This document shows positions 60,073 to 64,000 of a DNA stretch of 64,000 nt, piece by piece. Below the pieces are notes generated by a model. The model searched no databases. It had not been told where the DNA came from and saw only the letters and a program-made list of their open reading frames with translations. A program made the translations under genes and the position numbers. Source of the stretch: Talinum fruticosum (taxonomy: Eukaryota; Streptophyta; Magnoliopsida; Caryophyllales; Talinaceae). The DNA lies in the NCBI GenBank assembly GCA_021018815.1, contig JAITYX010000002.1:10013001-10077000 (forward strand), given 5' to 3'. Position 1 is the stretch's first letter. The number at the start of each line of letters is the position of its first letter.

Positions 60073-60265
60073 AAATAATAGTTGTATTGGGGTATGTGAT
60101 TGTGTGAGATGGCTGTCTCTCTTTCTCCCTCTCAGTATTTTACTTTCACCCATCTAGTTATCTTGTTGCATTTTTTAGGTTGTTCTCAGGGTTGTATTTT
60201 CCCCCTCATGTACTTACCTTTTAGATAAATTATGCTGGTGATTTGTTTATTTACAATACAAACTA

Positions 60266-63200
60266 ATGTCTTCAAATTTAGGAATGGGAGGAAAGGACGC
60301 CAAAACCAAAGATGTGACATCTAATGATGCTGAAGCCAAGGGGCCACCAAGTAAAGTTACCTCTAACGGCAAACATAAAAAGAGAGGCAGAGATGACTTC
60401 ATTGGGGAAAATGGTACAGCCTCTCGAAGAATGCCTAAGCGTGCTGCAGCATGTTCAGACTTTAAGGAAAAGGCAGTGCGGCTCTCTGAGAAAGACCATC
60501 TGGTAGATACAAAAAGGGAGCCCACTGTTGAAAGTGAAATAGCTGCAGTTGGGCTGACCACAGGTCATGACGATCCTAGACCCAATCGGCGCCTTATGGA
60601 CTTCATTTTTCATGATGAAGATGGTAAACCCCAACCTGTGGAGATGCTGGAAGTTACTGACTTGTTTATTACTGGAGTAGTCTTGCCATTGGAGCCTAGT
60701 GGTGACGCCAGTAAAGACAAGGGAGTAAGATGTGAAGGTTTTGGTCGGATTGAAACATGGGATATTTCTGGCTACGAAGATGGTGTTCCAACGGTTTGGA
60801 TATCTACAGATATAGCTGATTATGATTGTGTGAGGCCGGCTGCCTCTTACAAGAAAATATACGGACTTTTCTATGAGAAGGCACGCGCATGTATTGAAGT
60901 GTACAAGAAACTGTCAAGGTCTTGTGGAGGTGATCCTGACCTAACACTAGATGAACTGATTGCTGCACTAGTTCGCACAATGAGTGGCAGCAAAAACTTC
61001 CCCCAAGGTGCATCAATAAAAGAATTCATTATTTCAAGGGGTGAGTTCATTTACAACCAGCTGATTGGATTGGATACTTCATCTAAGAAAAATGATTTGA
61101 TGTTCATAGACCTCCCTGTGCTTGTCTCCTTCGTGATGAGAATAAAAGTATATGGAATTTAGCTCAGTGACCCTGCCACTGCCAGACCTGGCTTCTGGAG
61201 GAGCTTTGAAAATTGGAGATGGACAGCAGAAAAATGAATTGGACTTATCCATGCTTGCAGCAGAAGAAGATGAGGATGCAAAACTGGCCAGGTTGTTGCA
61301 GGAGGAGGAGCAGTGGCGGTCTATGAATCAGAGGAAAGGAAGACGTCCAACTGCTTCAAACAATTATTATATCAAGATAAATGAAGATGAGATTGCTATG
61401 GACTATCCCTTGCCAGCTTATTACAAACCTGACAAGGAAGAAACTGATGAGTACATTATCTATGACAATGACATGGATATCACCGATCCAGATCAGCTAC
61501 CCAGAAGCATGCTTCATAATTGGTCACTTTACAACTCCGACTCTCGGTTGGTTTCTTTGGAACTTCTCCCAATGAAGCCTTGTGATGATATTGATGTAAC
61601 AATTTTTGGGTCTGGGATTATGACAGATGATGATGGAAGTGGTTTTTGCCTTGATGCCGATAATCAATCTTCTTCGGGTTCTTCTGAGGTGCAGGATGCG
61701 GATGGAATTCCAATTTATTTAAGTGCAATAAAGGAGTGGATGATTGAGGTTGGAGCTTCAATGGTCTTTATATCCATCAGAACAGATGTGGCCTGGTATT
61801 TATATCTTCTCCATTTGTTATGGGCATTTTATATGCTTTGACATTCCAGGTTTTCTTCCTTAAAAATGACATCAAGAAAGAATAAGTTATGTACATCTCA
61901 ATTCTCCATATTACTTCCACCTGTCGGACGTCCTTGATTCTGATATACTTAATTAACTGTGAGAACAAATTTTGAAAATTCACACATGTTTCATCATGAT
62001 TGTGATACACTAGCAAATGTACCATGAAGCAAAGCTGCATCTTCATTGTTATTTTCCTGCTAATTTCAAGTGGCTCAGTTGTCTCGTTCGGCTTAATATG
62101 TTTAACTGGGTCGTTTTGGTAGCTGATTCACCATTTGTGATAGGATAGCACAACTCTTGTTCTTTTTCTTGTGATGAAGGCTAATGCTTTTGCTTACTTT
62201 CTTAATAGGTATAGACTTGGAAAGCCGTCAAAGCAATATGCACCATGGTATGAAACAGTTTTAAAAACAGCTAGACTTGGAGTTAGCATTATTACTCTGT
62301 TAAAGGATCAGAGTCGTGTGGCACGTTTATCCTTTGGAGAAATTATAAAGAGACTGGCAGAATTTGAAAAGGTCAATCCTGCATTTATATCGTCAAACCC
62401 AGCAGTGGTAGAAAGGTATGTTGTAGTTCATGGTCAGATATTACTGCAACAATTTGCAGAATATCCTGATAGGGTTGTCAACAACTGTTCTTTTGTAACT
62501 GGACTTAAGGATAAAATGCTGACAAGGCATCACACAAAATGGTTGGTGAAGAAAAAGGCCGTGATGAGGAAAGGAGCAAACATGAATCCGATGGCTAAAA
62601 TGACCCCTGTTGCAAAGAGGAAATTGATGCCTGCTACAACTACTAGATTGATTAACAGAATATGGGGAGAATTTTATTCAAATTATGCTCCTGAGGACTC
62701 AAAGGAGGAAGCTGTTGGTGAAGTGAAAGAGGAAGAAGCTCAGGAAGAGGAAGAAGATGATCCAGAAGAACTTGAAGAGCAAGTGGAAGAAAAAATTTCA
62801 GTTGAGAAAACTGATAAAATTTGCAAAGCAAGCAGGCAGAGAAAACTGCACAGTCCACCTGAGGACATTAGATGGGAAGGAGAGCCAACACGGAAGGCCA
62901 CTTCCAATGAATATCTTTACGAGCGGGCCAATGTCCGTGGAGATTCAGTTGTGGTGGGGGTTGTGTCCTTGTTGAAACTGCTGAAACAGAAGAGCTTCCT
63001 GCTATCTATTTCATAGACTATATGTTTGAGAAGTCAGGTGGAAGGAAAATGGCGCATGGGCGATTGATGCTCAGAGGATCTCAAACAGTCTTAGGGAATG
63101 CTGCCAATGAAAGGGAGGTATTCTTGACAAATAACTGCCTGGAATTTGAATTGGAGGATGTTAAACAAAGTGTAGTGGTTGAAATTCGCCAGATGCTATG

Positions 63201-64000
63201 GGGATATCAGCACCGCAAGTCCAATGCCATTGCTGACAAAATTGACCGGGAAAAAGCAGAGGAGAGGAAGAGCAAAGGATTGCCTTTGGAATATTACTGC
63301 AAAAGCTTGTATCAGCCTGATAAAGGTGCATTTTCTCTCTTCCAAAAGCCTCAATGGGAATGGGAACTGGGATCTGTTTCGCCTGTAAATCTGAAGAAGC
63401 TGACAAGGAGAAGGGAACTCTGACGGTGAATTCGTCCAAGACAGGTTTCATGTATCAAGGAATTGACTACAATATTGAGGACTTTATCTATGTAGCTCCT
63501 TGTCATTTTCTGAAAGATGAGAAAGAGAATGAAACTTTCAAGGGCGGAAGAAACGTGGGCTTGAAACCATATGTGATTTGCCAGGTCTTGGAGATAGAGG
63601 TGCCCAAGGCATCCAAAAATGTGATTCTGAGTCCATAAAATTGAAAGTTCGGAGATATTTCAGACCTGAGGATATCTCAGCAGAGAAAGCATATCGTTCT
63701 GACATCCGTGAGGTAAGACATGAGAAGTTCTGTGAAGTTGCTTATGAGATGATCTACTTTTGGACCTTGCCAGTGGCAAGCTCATGTGTGTGAAGTAGGA
63801 ACTTATTTTCAGTAGTATATTGGGCTTTTAGCATCTAAGTTTCATCATCACTTGTATACCTATATAGTAGCACCATACAATATTGCAGAGCATAGTCTTC
63901 TATGCTTGTTTGAACTAGGAGAGTGTGGCATTTATATGCTTAAGTTTTAGCAACTAATTCTCTTATGATTATTTTGCAGGTTTACTTCAGTGAGCAAACA
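60266..64000 (+). CDS. MET1: DNA (cytosine-5)-methyltransferase, MET1/DNMT1 type, N-terminal part; cut by window edge
   Basis: Maintains CG methylation after replication in the nucleus. Exons seen: 60266-61795, 62209-63712 and 63980 to the window end. The first RFTS domain ([40 protein letters not shown]) is in the first half of exon 1. The second ([40 protein letters not shown]) is in the second half and crosses the intron ([22 protein letters not shown]). A basic stretch and an acidic linker (62696-62800, [16 protein letters not shown]) lead to BAH1 ([40 protein letters not shown]). BAH2 starts at [19 protein letters not shown]; the catalytic domain lies beyond the window. Translation may instead start at 60284 if TTTAG|G at 60281 is an acceptor. 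Frame breaks: about 61118-61145, 62955-62960, 63331 and 63616, mostly homopolymers. Confidence 0.93.

Noticed and set aside
1..64000. CRISPR arrays, bacterial operons, rRNA or intact tRNA genes
   Set aside because: None were seen. Direct repeats are microsatellites, minisatellites or tandem duplications, and the Pol III boxes found belong to SINE-like segments rather than foldable tRNAs.

Overview
The window is nuclear DNA from a flowering plant. The evidence is spliced genes with GT-AG introns, AT-rich intergenic DNA, plant-only gene families (MET1-type DNA methyltransferase, KEA antiporter, bHLH35-type factor) and plant mobile elements (Stowaway and Tourist MITEs, hAT elements, a copia LTR, LINE and SINE relics). 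Protein content fits a eudicot. I cannot name the species; an asterid is a guess.

Layout: eight protein genes. On the + strand are cytosolic asparaginyl-tRNA synthetase (715-5545), a KEA4/5/6-type K+/H+ antiporter with 20 exons (6902-17606), a bHLH35-like transcription factor (22204-27636, five exons including a 21-codon last exon after a 2.4-kb intron) and single-exon cytidine deaminase (33119-34054). On the - strand are a glutamate-rich WD40 protein of the GRWD1 type (37250-42027), a tail-anchored C2-like protein with an expanded ~30-residue repeat array (43873-50282) and a small single-pass membrane protein (51765-54469). The last gene, on the + strand, is MET1, which enters at about 60266 and runs off the right edge before its catalytic domain. 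Intergenic gaps at 17.6-22.2, 27.6-33.1, 34.1-37.2 and 54.5-60.2 kb are filled with MITEs, transposon relics and simple repeats.

Most of these genes are housekeeping: protein synthesis (AsnRS), ribosome assembly or histone handling (GRWD1), pyrimidine salvage (CDA), Golgi/TGN ion balance (KEA) and maintenance CG methylation (MET1). There is no operon-like logic. Telo-box-like motifs precede the translation- and ribosome-related genes. The CDA and GRWD1 genes are convergent neighbours, and I recall their Arabidopsis counterparts being near each other too.

Reading frames in seven of the eight genes are interrupted by one-base losses or gains, mostly in homopolymers, while the flanking protein sequence stays highly conserved. 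This looks like residual sequencing error rather than decay. I give exon models across these breaks and mark where each lies. The items most worth a second look are the repeat-bearing tail-anchored C2-like protein, the GC-AG intron in GRWD1, the perfect-TSD GC-rich hAT element at 55.3-55.9 kb, the hAT transposase relic just upstream of MET1, and an RNase H-like frame in a bHLH intron between two related copies of a host repeat.
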